From CAWKMN01 sp963850765 (GTDB lineage: Bacteria > Chloroflexota > Anaerolineae > Aggregatilineales > Aggregatilineaceae): a stretch of 64,000 nt of DNA. The translations under genes were made by a program, and so were the position numbers. Of the stretch, positions 32,617-41,115 are shown piece by piece (positions within the stretch are counted from its first letter, which is position 1; every line of letters begins with the position of its first letter). The stretch lies in NCBI GenBank assembly GCA_963850765.1, contig CAWKMN010000011.1:260193-324192 (forward strand), in the 5' to 3' direction. Under the pieces are notes generated by a model that saw nothing but the letters and a program-made list of their open reading frames with translations, did no database searches and was not told the origin of the DNA.

Positions 32617-33333
32617 TTAATCGCGGATCCGCCCCTCATCACGACCGGCGCGATTTTCCTGGTACCAGTCGCAGAGATCAGTCAGCGGGCAGCGCTCGCA
32701 GCGGGGCACGCTCCACACACAGATCTGCTGGCCGTGGCGCAGCATATCGATATGGAAGTTGAAGAGAACACGCGGATCTTTTGGCAGCAGCGCCAGCAGC
32801 AGCTCGTGCGCTTTGTTGGCCGAGATGCGCGGGCCGATCAGCCCTAGCCGGATGCTGACGCGGTGGACGTGGGTATCGACCGGCAGGATCGGGTGCGCGA
32901 AACAGAACAGCAGCACCAGCGACGCCGTTTTGATCCCGACGCCGGGCAGGGCCATCAGCCAGTTCAGGGCTTCCTCAGTCGGCATCTCCGCCAAAAAATC
33001 AATCGATGGTTCGCCCCGTTGCTGAATGATGATGGTCAGAGCTTCCTTGATGCGCGGCGCTTTCGATTCGGGGTAGTTCGCCGGCTCGATGGCGGCGGCC
33101 AGCTCGTCCACCGGCGCATCGCGGATCGCTTCCCACGAGCCAAACCGTTCCCACATGTTCTCAAAAGCCTGTGCTTCGTTCTGCTGCGTCGTGCGATGCG
33201 AGAGCATGGTCGAGATCAGTTCGTGCATGGGCTTGCGGCGCGGCTTGAGCGGATGCTCACCATACGTTTTGAGCAGCCGTCGATAAACCTCCTGGGTCTT
33301 GGACAACAGTTCGGCGGAAGGTTGGGGCGACAT
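32617..33333 (-). CDS. nth: Endonuclease III-like HhH-GPD DNA glycosylase
   Basis: Base-excision repair enzyme of 238 residues. The helix-hairpin-helix LPGVGIKTASLVLLF (about residues 127-141) carries the catalytic lysine of bifunctional glycosylase/AP lyases. The catalytic aspartate is in LPVDTHVHRVSIRLGL (about 149-164). The 4Fe-4S ligands are CVWSVPRCERCPLTDLC (about 206-222). Closest by pattern to the Nth branch that removes oxidised pyrimidines. Chosen start: ATG at 33333. It is the last gene of the minus-strand oxidase group, 54 bp after the preceding stop. Confidence 0.88.
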   Translation of the reverse strand: MSPQPSAELLSKTQEVYRRLLKTYGEHPLKPRRKPMHELISTMLSHRTTQQNEAQAFENMWERFGSWEAIRDAPVDELAAAIEPANYPESKAPRIKEALTIIIQQRGEPSIDFLAEMPTEEALNWLMALPGVGIKTASLVLLFCFAHPILPVDTHVHRVSIRLGLIGPRISANKAHELLLALLPKDPRVLFNFHIDMLRHGQQICVWSVPRCERCPLTDLCDWYQENRAGRDEGRIRD

Positions 33334-33387
33334 AGAATCTTCTCCAAAGGTCCCGGTGGGGGTGAATAGATCACCTCGCACGACGAT

Positions 33388-34344
33388 TTAGTGTGTTTCG
33401 GCCAGGTAATCGATCACGGCCTGCCGTTCCTCGTCGTTGAGCTCCGCGCCATAGCCGATCATCTTGTCCACTGTCTCGGCCCACTCTTCCGGTGATTTGT
33501 CCACGTTATCAACCCGCTCGCGGTCGTGGCACTCCGTACAGTGCTCGCTGACAAGCTGATCGCCGCTCAACGCCGTTTCCTCGCCGGATGGCGGCTCCGC
33601 TTGCGCGGTGCTATCGCCCGTCACCCACATCACGGCATAATCGTTGCCGATGGTGTGCAGGGGCAGGCCGCTCATCAGCACGTACCGGCCGGGATCCATC
33701 GTCACCGTCAGATCCTTCGTGTCGTCGGGGGGAACTTCAACCCCACTCTGAACCATCTCAAAGGGGCGGCCCCCTTCGGCTCCATGCCAGGGCAGCATCC
33801 ATCCCAGCGACGAAACGGGGCGAACTATGGACAACTGCTGCGTTTCCTGAGATTCATTGGTTACGCGGATCTGAACGTCACCCGCGCCGACGGTTGAGGA
33901 GGAAAGCTCCAGGCCGGAGTCGCCCTGCGTGATCTCCAATGTGCTGGCGGCGTTCGCAACGTTTGCGCCCTGGGCGGTATCTAAACCGGCGGGCGTGGCT
34001 TCGGACACGGGTGCATTGCCGGCCATGTCCGTCTGCGTCGAGCCGACCGCTTCCCCTTCGTCGTCCAGGCTGATGGCGACGATCAGAACCAGCGGCACGA
34101 CCAGCAGCAGCCCCAGCACAAACGGCACCGCAAAAACCCGCCGGTCGTAGCGCAGGTGCATAAACCACAGCACCACCAGCGCGATCTTCGACACCGCCAG
34201 TGCCACCAGCGCGCCGAGCTGGAGCGCATCGGGCAGATCGTCCAGGTAGCTGACGCCGACTTCCAGCGCGGTGAAAATCGCCAGTGCGAGAAAGACGTAG
34301 AGATAAGTCCGTGAACGATCGTCTCCGTGCTGTTGTTCGGCCAT
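33388..34344 (-). CDS. Cytochrome oxidase subunit IV-cupredoxin-cytochrome c fusion protein
   Basis: A 318-residue protein with three modules. Residues 1-95 match prokaryotic cytochrome c oxidase subunit IV (three membrane helices: YLYVFLALAIFTALEVGVSY, a middle helix ending ALVVLWFMHLRYDRRVF, and FVLGLLLVVPLVLIVAIS). Residues about 130-240 form a cupredoxin-like beta domain (GAGDVQIRVTNESQETQQL, VPPDDTKDLTVTMDPGRYVL). The C terminus is a small cytochrome c with haem motif CTECH (about 266-270) and a late Met-Ile-Gly (MIGYGAELN). Copper ligands in the middle domain are not obvious. The ATG at 34344 follows AAAAGGGA. Confidence 0.8.
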   Translation of the reverse strand: MAEQQHGDDRSRTYLYVFLALAIFTALEVGVSYLDDLPDALQLGALVALAVSKIALVVLWFMHLRYDRRVFAVPFVLGLLLVVPLVLIVAISLDDEGEAVGSTQTDMAGNAPVSEATPAGLDTAQGANVANAASTLEITQGDSGLELSSSTVGAGDVQIRVTNESQETQQLSIVRPVSSLGWMLPWHGAEGGRPFEMVQSGVEVPPDDTKDLTVTMDPGRYVLMSGLPLHTIGNDYAVMWVTGDSTAQAEPPSGEETALSGDQLVSEHCTECHDRERVDNVDKSPEEWAETVDKMIGYGAELNDEERQAVIDYLAETH

Positions 34345-34358
34345 CAATGATCCCTTTT

Positions 34359-34506
34359 CAGCTATTAGCCGTTAGCCTTTAGCGATTAGCAGGTGTCTGG
34401 TATTCTCGCCACGCCAAATCTCTGCTTTCGGGCAGAAAGGGGGAGGGAGAAACACTTTCCAGTCAGATCAACAGCTAAATGCTAACTGCTGACTGCCAAT
34501 CGCTCA
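34359..34506. repeat. Composite intergenic element 5 (inverted arms of GATTAGC words)
   Basis: The left arm (34359-34393, CAGCTATTAGCCGTTAGCCT...) and the right arm (34470-34506, ACAGCTAAATGCTAACTGCT...) are imperfect inverse complements around about 75 bp that include a CTTTCGGGCAGAAAG hairpin. The right arm includes the stop codon of the subunit III gene. Confidence 0.7.
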
Positions 34507-35085
34507 ATACAGATAAATCAAGGTAAACAACACGATCCAGACCACATCGACAAAATGCCAGTACAGGCCGAAGACCTCAACGCCCTGGTAATTCCGAGAC
34601 GAATAAGCACCGTTGAGGGCATAGATCAGCACAAAAGAGGCGATCACCAGCCCGATAAACACATGCGTGCCATGCACGCCCGTAACCGCAAAAAATGGGC
34701 CGCCAAACGTATGCTCCGCCGTGATATCATGGCGGAACAGTTCGGCCCACTCATAGCCCTGGCCGGCCAGGAACAGCGCCCCCAACAGGATAATGCCCAG
34801 TAGATTATTCCGCAGGCCGCGCTGATTACCGTGCTGAATGGCGTCAAGCCCTCGCACGACCAGAAAGCTGCTCATGATCAGGATAAACGTGTTCAGCCCG
34901 ACCAGAGGAATACTCAGGTGTTCGCGGAATTCGCCATATTCGCTGCCATGATTGACGCGGGCAAAGATAAGCCCGAGCATCAGGCTGCTGAACAGGACGA
35001 CCTCGCCGCCCAGAAAGAGCCACATCGCCAGCTTGGTGTTGTCGCGCTGCGCCACGAGTTCGGTGTGCTTGCTGGTTTCAGTCAT
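34504..35085 (-). CDS. ctaE: Cytochrome c oxidase subunit III (copy 1)
   Basis: Integral subunit of the haem-copper oxidase, 193 residues with five helices, the short form without the first two helices of mitochondrial subunit III. Conserved parts are MWLFLGGEVVLFSSLMLGL (about 16-34), the FFAVTGVHGTHVFIGL segment (about 125-140) and WHFVDVVWIVLFTLIYLY at the end. Its ATG overlaps the stop of the small subunit IV gene by eight bases. A second, diverged subunit III gene is at 36288; both may serve one oxidase or alternative assemblies. Confidence 0.92.
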   Translation of the reverse strand: MTETSKHTELVAQRDNTKLAMWLFLGGEVVLFSSLMLGLIFARVNHGSEYGEFREHLSIPLVGLNTFILIMSSFLVVRGLDAIQHGNQRGLRNNLLGIILLGALFLAGQGYEWAELFRHDITAEHTFGGPFFAVTGVHGTHVFIGLVIASFVLIYALNGAYSSRNYQGVEVFGLYWHFVDVVWIVLFTLIYLY

Positions 35086-35302
35086 GGTCAAGGTCCTCAT
35101 CAGGCAGTGCTGCCAGCCGGTTTTCCTGCGTCCAGGCGGTGATCGCCAGCACCATCAGCAGCAGGCCGATCGCGCTGATGACCGGCGTCCAGATCACGCC
35201 GATCGCGATCAGGACCGCCCCCAGAGCGACCAGAAAGGGCTGGTAGCTGGGCGCGGGCAGATGAATACCCTCAGGTAGATTACGCTGATGTCTAGAGTCC
35301 AT
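35078..35302 (-). CDS. Small cytochrome c oxidase subunit IV-like membrane protein
   Basis: A 74-residue protein with two adjacent helices (YQPFLVALGAVLIAIGVIW and ISAIGLLLMVLAITAWT, about residues 20-57) and an acidic tail. Size and place in the operon fit the small accessory subunit of bacterial aa3/caa3 oxidases. It overlaps the CtaG-like gene upstream by 11 bases and subunit III downstream by eight, showing tight coupling. Confidence 0.8.
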   Translation of the reverse strand: MDSRHQRNLPEGIHLPAPSYQPFLVALGAVLIAIGVIWTPVISAIGLLLMVLAITAWTQENRLAALPDEDLDHD

Positions 35303-36275
35303 GTCTCACCTTGTGATGTTGCCGAGTCGTTTCGCCTTGCAGAACGGATGGTTCGTCAATCCAGCGGTAGGCCACGGCGATCAGCACAGCCAGCAGCAGC
35401 ACATGGCCGGGCAGGCCCATGATCACACCCGCCAACTGCTGATCCTCGAGCGGGCTCAGACCCCACGCCCCGGTCGTTGAGGCATATGCATCGTACAGCG
35501 GGCGTCCGGCGAAGATCAGCAGCGCACTCAGCGCGACGCCTTGCAGCAGCGCCGCGAACAGGGCCACCATCACCGGCAGGTACATGCGCCGGTGCAGCCG
35601 CCGCGCCAGAACCCACCAGAAGCCATAAGCGCTTGCCAGGAACAAGGCATGTTCCAACTCGTGTATCCAGGTCTCGTGCAGCGCCGCCTCATAGAAGGCG
35701 GGCAGGTGCCACAGCCACAGCAGCCCGGCGAACAGCAGCCACGCCACCACCACCTGATCCAGCCAGCCAAGCGCGTCGCGCAATCGCGGCTGATTTTCCC
35801 ACCAGCGTGCGATCGTCTGCGCCCGGCGGCGGGGCAGCGCCCACATCAGGGCCAGCGGCAGATCGCTCACTACCAGCAGGGGCGCGACGGCGAAGATCAG
35901 CAGCATGTGCTGGGTCATATGGGCCGAGAGCAGGGCGTCACTCATGGCGTCGAGCGGCGAGAAGACCGCCGCCGCCAGCAGTATCACCGCCCCGGCGAAT
36001 GCCGCCACCTGTCCCCACCGGATGCCCCGGCCAATCCCGGCGCGCGTCCATACATTCCGCACACCCCGGCTGTAGACCAGCGCGAGCAGCGCCAGCCCGA
36101 TCACCATGTGGAGCGGCCAGCTCCAGGCGCGGGCTGCCGTCTCGGGCGAGATGCCGCCGTCGCCGTGTGCCAGGGCCATCGAGGGCATGGCCAGCAGAGC
36201 CGCACACAGAATCAGCAGCGCGACCCAACGCCGCTGTCTGGGATTGGTCAGGAACCGGAGCACAAAAATCAGCAT
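35292..36275 (-). CDS. ctaG: CtaG-like (caa3-type) cytochrome oxidase assembly protein
   Basis: A 327-residue membrane protein of the Caa3_CtaG family needed for caa3 oxidase assembly, probably at the copper-insertion step. A signal-like first helix ends near ALAHGDGGIS. Then about seven helices follow. His-rich conserved motifs are LLSAHMTQHMLLIFAVAPLL (about residues 115-134), LLWLWHLPAFYEAALHETWIH and ELEHALFLASAYGFWW. The ATG at 36275 lies eight bases after GAGGGA. It follows the 36288 subunit III gene by 12 bp. Confidence 0.9.
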   Translation of the reverse strand: MLIFVLRFLTNPRQRRWVALLILCAALLAMPSMALAHGDGGISPETAARAWSWPLHMVIGLALLALVYSRGVRNVWTRAGIGRGIRWGQVAAFAGAVILLAAAVFSPLDAMSDALLSAHMTQHMLLIFAVAPLLVVSDLPLALMWALPRRRAQTIARWWENQPRLRDALGWLDQVVVAWLLFAGLLWLWHLPAFYEAALHETWIHELEHALFLASAYGFWWVLARRLHRRMYLPVMVALFAALLQGVALSALLIFAGRPLYDAYASTTGAWGLSPLEDQQLAGVIMGLPGHVLLLAVLIAVAYRWIDEPSVLQGETTRQHHKVRHGL

Positions 36276-36287
36276 GCGCAATTTCCC

Positions 36288-36866
36288 TCAGAGCACGTAC
36301 AGCGCCGCAAACAACACCAGCCAGACGCCGGTTACGTAGGCCCAGAACCATTGGCCCAACTCGACTGCCAGATGGTGCCGACTATCAAAGTCACCAAGAC
36401 GGGCGCGGATCAGGTTGGCGATCAGGACGATCACCCCGGCCAGCACGTGCAGCGCGTGGAAGCCCATCAGCGTGAAAAACACGCCGCCAAATTCGGCATC
36501 GTCGGGCTGCATGCCCGAGCGGGAGAATTCCACCAATTGCCCGGCGACGAACAGCAGACCCAGCAGCAGCGTGATCAGCAGGCTCGTGATCAAGCCGGAC
36601 CGGCTGCCCCGGCGGATCGATCGCACGCCCCACCATGCGGTGAAGGCGCTGAGCAGCAGAATCCCGGTGTTCGCCACGGGCAGGGTCAGATTCTCCACTG
36701 AACGATCCGCCAGCGGGGGCTGATCGGCGTTGGCGCGCAGGTACAGATACACCATGACCAGCGTCCCAAAAAATACCGTCTCGGCGGCGAGAACCAGCAG
36801 CAGCATGAGCCGGTCGGTCCCGGTGCGGTGATGAGATTCCATCTGGCGCGGGGCTGTCGTCTGCAT
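36288..36866 (-). CDS. ctaE: Cytochrome c oxidase subunit III (copy 2)
   Basis: A 192-residue, five-helix subunit III directly after ctaD, the usual place for the main copy. LMLLLVLAAETVFFGTLVMVY (about residues 20-40), GVFFTLMGFHALHVLAGVIVL (about 127-147) and the WFWAYVTGVWLVLFAALYVL end are conserved. It is clearly diverged from the copy at 34504, so the pair is not a recent duplication. The ATG lies two bases after the ctaD stop. Confidence 0.92.
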   Translation of the reverse strand: MQTTAPRQMESHHRTGTDRLMLLLVLAAETVFFGTLVMVYLYLRANADQPPLADRSVENLTLPVANTGILLLSAFTAWWGVRSIRRGSRSGLITSLLITLLLGLLFVAGQLVEFSRSGMQPDDAEFGGVFFTLMGFHALHVLAGVIVLIANLIRARLGDFDSRHHLAVELGQWFWAYVTGVWLVLFAALYVL

Positions 36867-36868
36867 GG

Positions 36869-38541
36869 TTAGTGCTCCTTCTGCACGCGATCCGACACGG
36901 TGGGATGCTTCTTATCCCACTGCGGGCCGCGGGCTTTCGACGACCGGGATCCGCGCGAAGTTGTATTCCGGCGGGGGCGAGCTGGTCATCCATTCCAGGG
37001 TGAAGCCATCCCACGGATCGCCCTTGGCATGCGCGGGCTTGCGCATCGTCTTGATAAAGTTGGCCAGGAAGATGATGATCGCCACAGCGATCACCATCCC
37101 GCCGATGGTAGAGAGCAGGTTCAGTTCGCCCCAGCCCGGCTCGTCGGGGTAGGTGTAGATGCGGCGCGGCATGCCCATGATGCCCAGCAGATGCATCGGG
37201 AAGAACAGCATATTCATCCCGATGAACATCAGCCAGAAATGCCACTTGCCCAGCCGTTCGTCCAGCCGCCGGCCCGACATCTTGGGGAACCAGTAATAGA
37301 TCCCGGCGAACAGGCCAAAAATCGCGCCGCCAAACAACACATAATGCAGGTGAGCGACCACGTAGTAGGTGTCGGTGATCTGCCAGTCGACCGGCACGAC
37401 CGCCAGGTGACATCCCGTCCGATCCCGCCGATCGGGAACAGTGACGAGCAAGCCAATGGAGAACAGCATCGGCGTGGTGAAGCGCAGTTTGCCGCCCCAC
37501 ATGGTCCCCAGCCAGGCGAAGATTTTGACGCCGGTCGGGAACGCCGATCAGGAAGCTGTCCGCCGAGAAGAACAGCAGGGAGGCGGTCGGCATCCCGGTG
37601 GCGAACATGTGATGCGCCCAGACGGTGAAGGAGAAGCCGATGGCGATGGCCGGAGAAAACCACTGCCTTATAGCCGAACAGCGGCTTGCCGGAAAACACG
37701 GGGATGACCTCGGAAACGATGCCCAAAGGCCGGCAGGATCAGGATATACACTTCCGGGTGCCCGAAGAACCAGAACAGGTGCTGCCATAGCAGGGAGCTT
37801 GCCGCCCTCCTCCACCTTATAGAAATGCGTGCCCAGCTGCCGGTCGAGCAGCAGCAGCCCGGACGCAGTCATCAGCGCTGGAAGCGCAAAGATGCCAATG
37901 GTCGATTGAAAGACCATCGTCCAGACAAACAGCGGCATGCGGCGCAGGGTCATCCCGGGCGCGCGCAGCTGGAGACGGTGACGATAAAGTTGATCGAGCC
38001 GATGCGTGGTGACGATGCCGAGCATCAGGATGCCCAGGCCCAGAAATCCATGCCGCTGCCGGGTGAATAGCGAGCGTTCGGTCAGCGGCGCGTAAGCTGA
38101 ACCAGCCGTTGCTGGGCGCGCCGTCTGCAAAGAAGCTGGTATACAGAAACAGGCCGCCGAACAGGATACAGCCAGTAACTCAGTGCGTTCAGCTTCGGGA
38201 ACGCCATGTCGCGCGCGCCGATCATCAGCGGCACAATATAATTCGCCAAACCCGACTAGCCATCGGCATCACCGACCAGGAAGATCATGGTGGTGCCATG
38301 CATGGTGAAAAGCTGGTTGTAGGTTTTGTTGCTGAGGAGCTCAGGTTCGGGCCGGGCAAGCTGGACGCGCATCACCAGCGCAAACAGCACCTGCCAGGAT
38401 GAAGAATATGAACGATGTCCCCAGGTAAAGAATGCCGATGCGTTTATGATCGACGGTGGAGATCCAGGTTGCGAGGGCGCTTCGGATCTGATCGCCTGTC
38501 CGAGCACCGGATACTTTTCGCGCGTGTTTTTGTACCGCCAT
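36869..38541 (-). CDS. ctaD: Cytochrome c oxidase subunit I (multiple frameshifts)
   Basis: Catalytic subunit with haem a, haem a3 and CuB. All key pieces are present but spread over three frames: STVDHKRIGILYLG, the haem-a His in FTMHGTTMIFL, GHPEVYILILPAFG (CuB His and cross-linked Tyr), TVWAHHMFATG (CuB His pair), and VVAHLHYVLFGG. The C terminus reads RPQWDKKHPTVSDRVQKEH once the last shift is corrected. I locate about 16 indels (13 gains, one of them two bases, and 3 losses), at about 38390, 38271, 38257, 38165, 38094, 38070, 38037, 38005, 37974, 37793, 37723, 37648, 37538, 37440, 37403 and 36925. Correcting them gives 1662 nt, 553 residues, a normal length. Confidence 0.9.
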
Positions 38542-38544
38542 GCT

Positions 38545-39543
38545 CTACTCTTCTAATAGATAAGCCACCAGGGCGTCAATGGTCTCGCGGTCGAGGTTCA
38601 TATCTGGCATCAGGTTTCCCGGCTTCATGGCCTGGGGGTCTTCCAGCCAGCGGCGCAGATTGTCTTCGTTCAGCTTAAAGCTGGACCCGGCGAACGTCGT
38701 GCGGGCGTACAGATGCCCAAGGTCCGGGCCGATGATTTCGGGAACGACTTCGTCGGCTCCGAAGGTATGGCAGCTCGTACACATCGGGCTGGTGACGAGG
38801 CGGTGGCCCCGTTCCGCCAGATCCGACTGGGGATCCGGGGGCGGCTGCTGCTGCTGTTGAACCCACGCCTCAAAGTCCTCCTGCGAATCCACAAACACCC
38901 TGATGCGCATGTTGGCGTGGTTCGAGCCGCAGTATTCCGCGCAGAACCCGTGAAACTCGCCCGTTTGAGTCGGCCTGAACCATATGCTGTTCGTCTGGCC
39001 GGGGATGTTATCAACCTTGCCGAACAACTGCGGCACCCAGAAGGTATGAATCACATCGACCGCGAGCAGATCCAGATGCACGTTGGTGTTGACGGGCACA
39101 TGCAGCTCGTTGGCCGTCACAATACCGAGATCGGGATATTCGTATGCCCACCACCATTGGTAGCCGTACACCGTGATGTTAAGCGAGTTTTCGTCTTTGT
39201 CCGGTGCATCGAGCGCCGTGATCGTGCGGGCGGTCAGCACAAACAGGATCGTGACGAGCACCAGCGGGATAAAGGTATAGATGAATTCGATCGTCTTGAC
39301 GCGATAGGTCTGTTCAGGGATCGGCTTGCGGTCGGGGCGAAAGCGAAAGCGGTAGAGAATATAGGCCAGCAGGCCAACCACCACGGCAAACACCACCGCG
39401 GACATGATCAGCGTGATGATGTACAGATCGCGCTGCTCCTCTGTCTGAGGGGAAGCCGAGTCCATAAAATTCGGAGACCCGTTGCAGGCGGCCAGAACGA
39501 TAATGATCAGGAGACCCCAGACGGCTCGTGTAAAATGTTTCAT
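38545..39543 (-). CDS. ctaC: Cytochrome c oxidase subunit II with fused cytochrome c (caa3 type)
   Basis: A 332-residue lipoprotein-like subunit. The lipobox LAAC is at residues 17-20, with two helices (about 40-70 and 90-110). The CuA domain has YGYQWWWAYEYPD, DVIHTFWVPQLFGKVD and the CuA ligand string GFCAEYCGSNHANM (about 199-212). A C-terminal cytochrome c has haem motif CTSCH (about 257-261) and the axial Met in PGNLMPDM. It receives electrons from soluble or bound cytochrome c and passes them to subunit I. First gene of the oxidase operon; ctaD starts three bases after its stop. Confidence 0.96.
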   Translation of the reverse strand: MKHFTRAVWGLLIIIVLAACNGSPNFMDSASPQTEEQRDLYIITLIMSAVVFAVVVGLLAYILYRFRFRPDRKPIPEQTYRVKTIEFIYTFIPLVLVTILFVLTARTITALDAPDKDENSLNITVYGYQWWWAYEYPDLGIVTANELHVPVNTNVHLDLLAVDVIHTFWVPQLFGKVDNIPGQTNSIWFRPTQTGEFHGFCAEYCGSNHANMRIRVFVDSQEDFEAWVQQQQQPPPDPQSDLAERGHRLVTSPMCTSCHTFGADEVVPEIIGPDLGHLYARTTFAGSSFKLNEDNLRRWLEDPQAMKPGNLMPDMNLDRETIDALVAYLLEE

Positions 39544-39595
39544 TACTTCGTCATTTCTGCTTTTGTTCTACTTTTGTCGACCGCGGCACACAGAG

Positions 39596-39617
39596 GGGGC
39601 GTATGGTGATACGCCCC
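39596..39617. repeat. GGGGCGTAT inverted repeat
   Basis: GGGGCGTAT and ATACGCCCC form a perfect 9-bp inverted repeat with a GGTG loop between ctaC and the PRC-barrel gene. The same words recur at 50805-50825. Confidence 0.7.
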
Positions 39618-39654
39618 TGCCAACGCGAACAGCTTGAACGTCGCGTGCTCAGAA

Positions 39655-40320
39655 TTACATCGTATGGCCGGGCAGGTCGCTGATGGTGATCACATCCATC
39701 AGCAGGATGACCGCGCCCTGACTGACGGTGTCGATCCAAAAGGACGGAACCAGCTTATAGTCCGAAAACAGCGGGCTTTGCCCGATCACAATATGGGTGA
39801 CACGGCCCGACTCGGCGACGGTATAGAGATGCTGCACGTGCCCGGCCCGATAACTCTCCGCGCCCAGCACGTCCATCCCGATCGAGAGCGGGATCGCACA
39901 GTCCCACGGCACCGGCTGGGTGTACGCCTCGGTGAACATCGGCTCGGGTGTGCGCACGAAGGTGTGATAGCCCGGGTCGTTCCACCAGGCTGCGCCCGCC
40001 GGCGGATACCAGAAATAGGGTGGGGCATATCCTTTCGGATAGTAGGTCAGCGAGTTGGGGTGATCCCAGGCCAGATAATGAGACTCGTTGTAGGCCAGCA
40101 GGGTGTGCAGCTCATCCGTGTGGCATTTCAAGAGCACGTTTTGGCTGCTGCCCAGGCTGATCAGGTGCAGCGGAATAACTTTATCTTCGTTCAGCAGGCG
40201 TCCTTCGCATACGATCAGGTGGGTCACATCTTTTGACTGCGGATCGACGACGACACAATCCACCTTCCCGACATCCCCACCTTCTCTGTCAAAAATCGGC
40301 GTGTTTTCTTTGAATTGCAT
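39655..40320 (-). CDS. Tandem PRC-barrel-like domain protein
   Basis: A 221-residue soluble protein with two PRC-barrel-like domains: residues 1-75 (IFDREGGDVGKVDCVVVDPQ then VTHLIVCEG) and about 145-215 (DVLGAESYRAGHVQHLYTV then VTHIVIGQSP). Between them lies an aromatic/Pro-rich linker (YAPPYFWYPPAGAAWW). PRC-barrels serve in RNA processing, photosynthetic reaction centres and stress proteins. The neighbouring CsbD and Usp genes favour a stress role. The ATG at 40320 follows GAGATTGAGG. Upstream at 40407 is a motif shared with other stress promoters here. Confidence 0.8.
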   Translation of the reverse strand: MQFKENTPIFDREGGDVGKVDCVVVDPQSKDVTHLIVCEGRLLNEDKVIPLHLISLGSSQNVLLKCHTDELHTLLAYNESHYLAWDHPNSLTYYPKGYAPPYFWYPPAGAAWWNDPGYHTFVRTPEPMFTEAYTQPVPWDCAIPLSIGMDVLGAESYRAGHVQHLYTVAESGRVTHIVIGQSPLFSDYKLVPSFWIDTVSQGAVILLMDVITISDLPGHTM

Positions 40321-40426
40321 GGCTGCCTCAATCTCACCCAGGGCGGGATGCGCTAGCGCGTACTCCTTCCTAAGAATGTAAAGAATGTGCTTACGCGCCA
40401 ACATGGGTCATGTGGCTATTTTTGAG

Positions 40427-40441
40427 CCAACCATTTGACCT
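40427..40441. promoter_or_regulatory. CCAACCAYTTGACCT motif (copy 1)
   Basis: CCAACCATTTGACCT differs in one base from the copy at 40978-40992. Both copies lie within 40 bp of a CATGTGGCT motif (40409 and 41006) but in swapped order. Both gaps border stress genes. Confidence 0.45.
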
Positions 40442-40522
40442 GACTGACTATAGGTAAGATGGCCTGGGTAAGCTGTTCCTGGGCGATCCCTACACTGCGG
40501 TCCAGGTTGTTCTCCACAAGTG

Positions 40523-40555
40523 GAAAGGCCCTCCGGAGAACACAGAGAGCCTTTC
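40523..40555 (-). terminator. Hairpin downstream of the CsbD gene
   Basis: GAAAGGC and GCCTTTC form a perfect 7-bp stem (loop 19 bases) about 50 bp past the CsbD stop. The U-rich part is inside the stem, so termination is only likely, not certain. Confidence 0.45.
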
Positions 40556-40605
40556 GACAGTCAGTGGATATGACAAATCCACTATGTTAACGATGCGGGC
40601 ACTCG

Positions 40606-40824
40606 TTACGCAGAACGCCGGCGGCGTTCAAGCCATTCGTCAACCTCACGCTCGACATCCTGCCGGGCGCGCCCGTAGCGCTGCTGAATACGGCCAATGA
40701 GCTTATCACGCTCACCTTCAGCGTAATCCAGATCATCATCCGTCAGCATGCCCCACTGCTGCTTGGCTTCGCCTTTGATCTGCTTCCAGCTACCCTTGAT
40801 TTCATCCCATAAACCGTCTGGCAT
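40606..40824 (-). CDS. CsbD family general-stress protein
   Basis: A 72-residue hydrophilic, helical protein. It has the CsbD start pattern DEIKGSWKQIKGEAKQQWGMLTDDDLDYAEGERDKLIGRIQQRYG (in order, residues 6-50) and an Arg-rich end. CsbD proteins are induced by general stress in Bacillus and many other bacteria; the molecular role is unknown. AAGGAG six bases before the ATG at 40824 fixes the start. A longer reading to 40896 has no ribosome site. Confidence 0.93.
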   Translation of the reverse strand: MPDGLWDEIKGSWKQIKGEAKQQWGMLTDDDLDYAEGERDKLIGRIQQRYGRARQDVEREVDEWLERRRRSA

Positions 40825-40977
40825 TCGTAACTCCTTAACAGCTACCTTATGTGTACCCCGATCATAGTCGAAGGACAGGCAGGTCACATCAGCCATTTAT
40901 CGGAGTTTTGGATAGGCCAACAGGCTTATTTCACTGCCCACCAGATTTGGACTTTGTGGGTAAACGGTTTGGTTAAA

Positions 40978-41016
40978 CCAACCACTTGACCTACTCAAGA
41001 TGCGCCATGTGGCTGG
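40978..41016. promoter_or_regulatory. Stress-gene promoter motifs upstream of the Usp gene
   Basis: CCAACCACTTGACCT (40978-40992) and ATGCGCCATGTGGC (41000-41013) lie about 100 bp before the Usp start, in the gap shared with divergent CsbD. The second matches 13 of 14 bases of the palindrome upstream of the YciF-like gene (51467-51480, read on the minus strand). Confidence 0.5.
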
Positions 41017-41115
41017 TGCAATGGGTCTGCTTTTGCTACATTATTGAATAATAACCATGATACAGAAACCAAGATGCATTCCCGCACGCTCGGGGGAGAT
41101 AAAGAGATTCAACCT

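Noticed and set aside
36391..38130. A single 579-codon minus-strand protein covering ctaD and part of ctaE
   Set aside because: It matches subunit I only in patches and then runs out of frame through the subunit I and III genes; it results from the indels in ctaD.
36869..38541. Programmed ribosomal frameshifting in ctaD
   Set aside because: Far too many shifts in both directions, no slippery heptamers, and subunit I is read in one frame in known bacteria.
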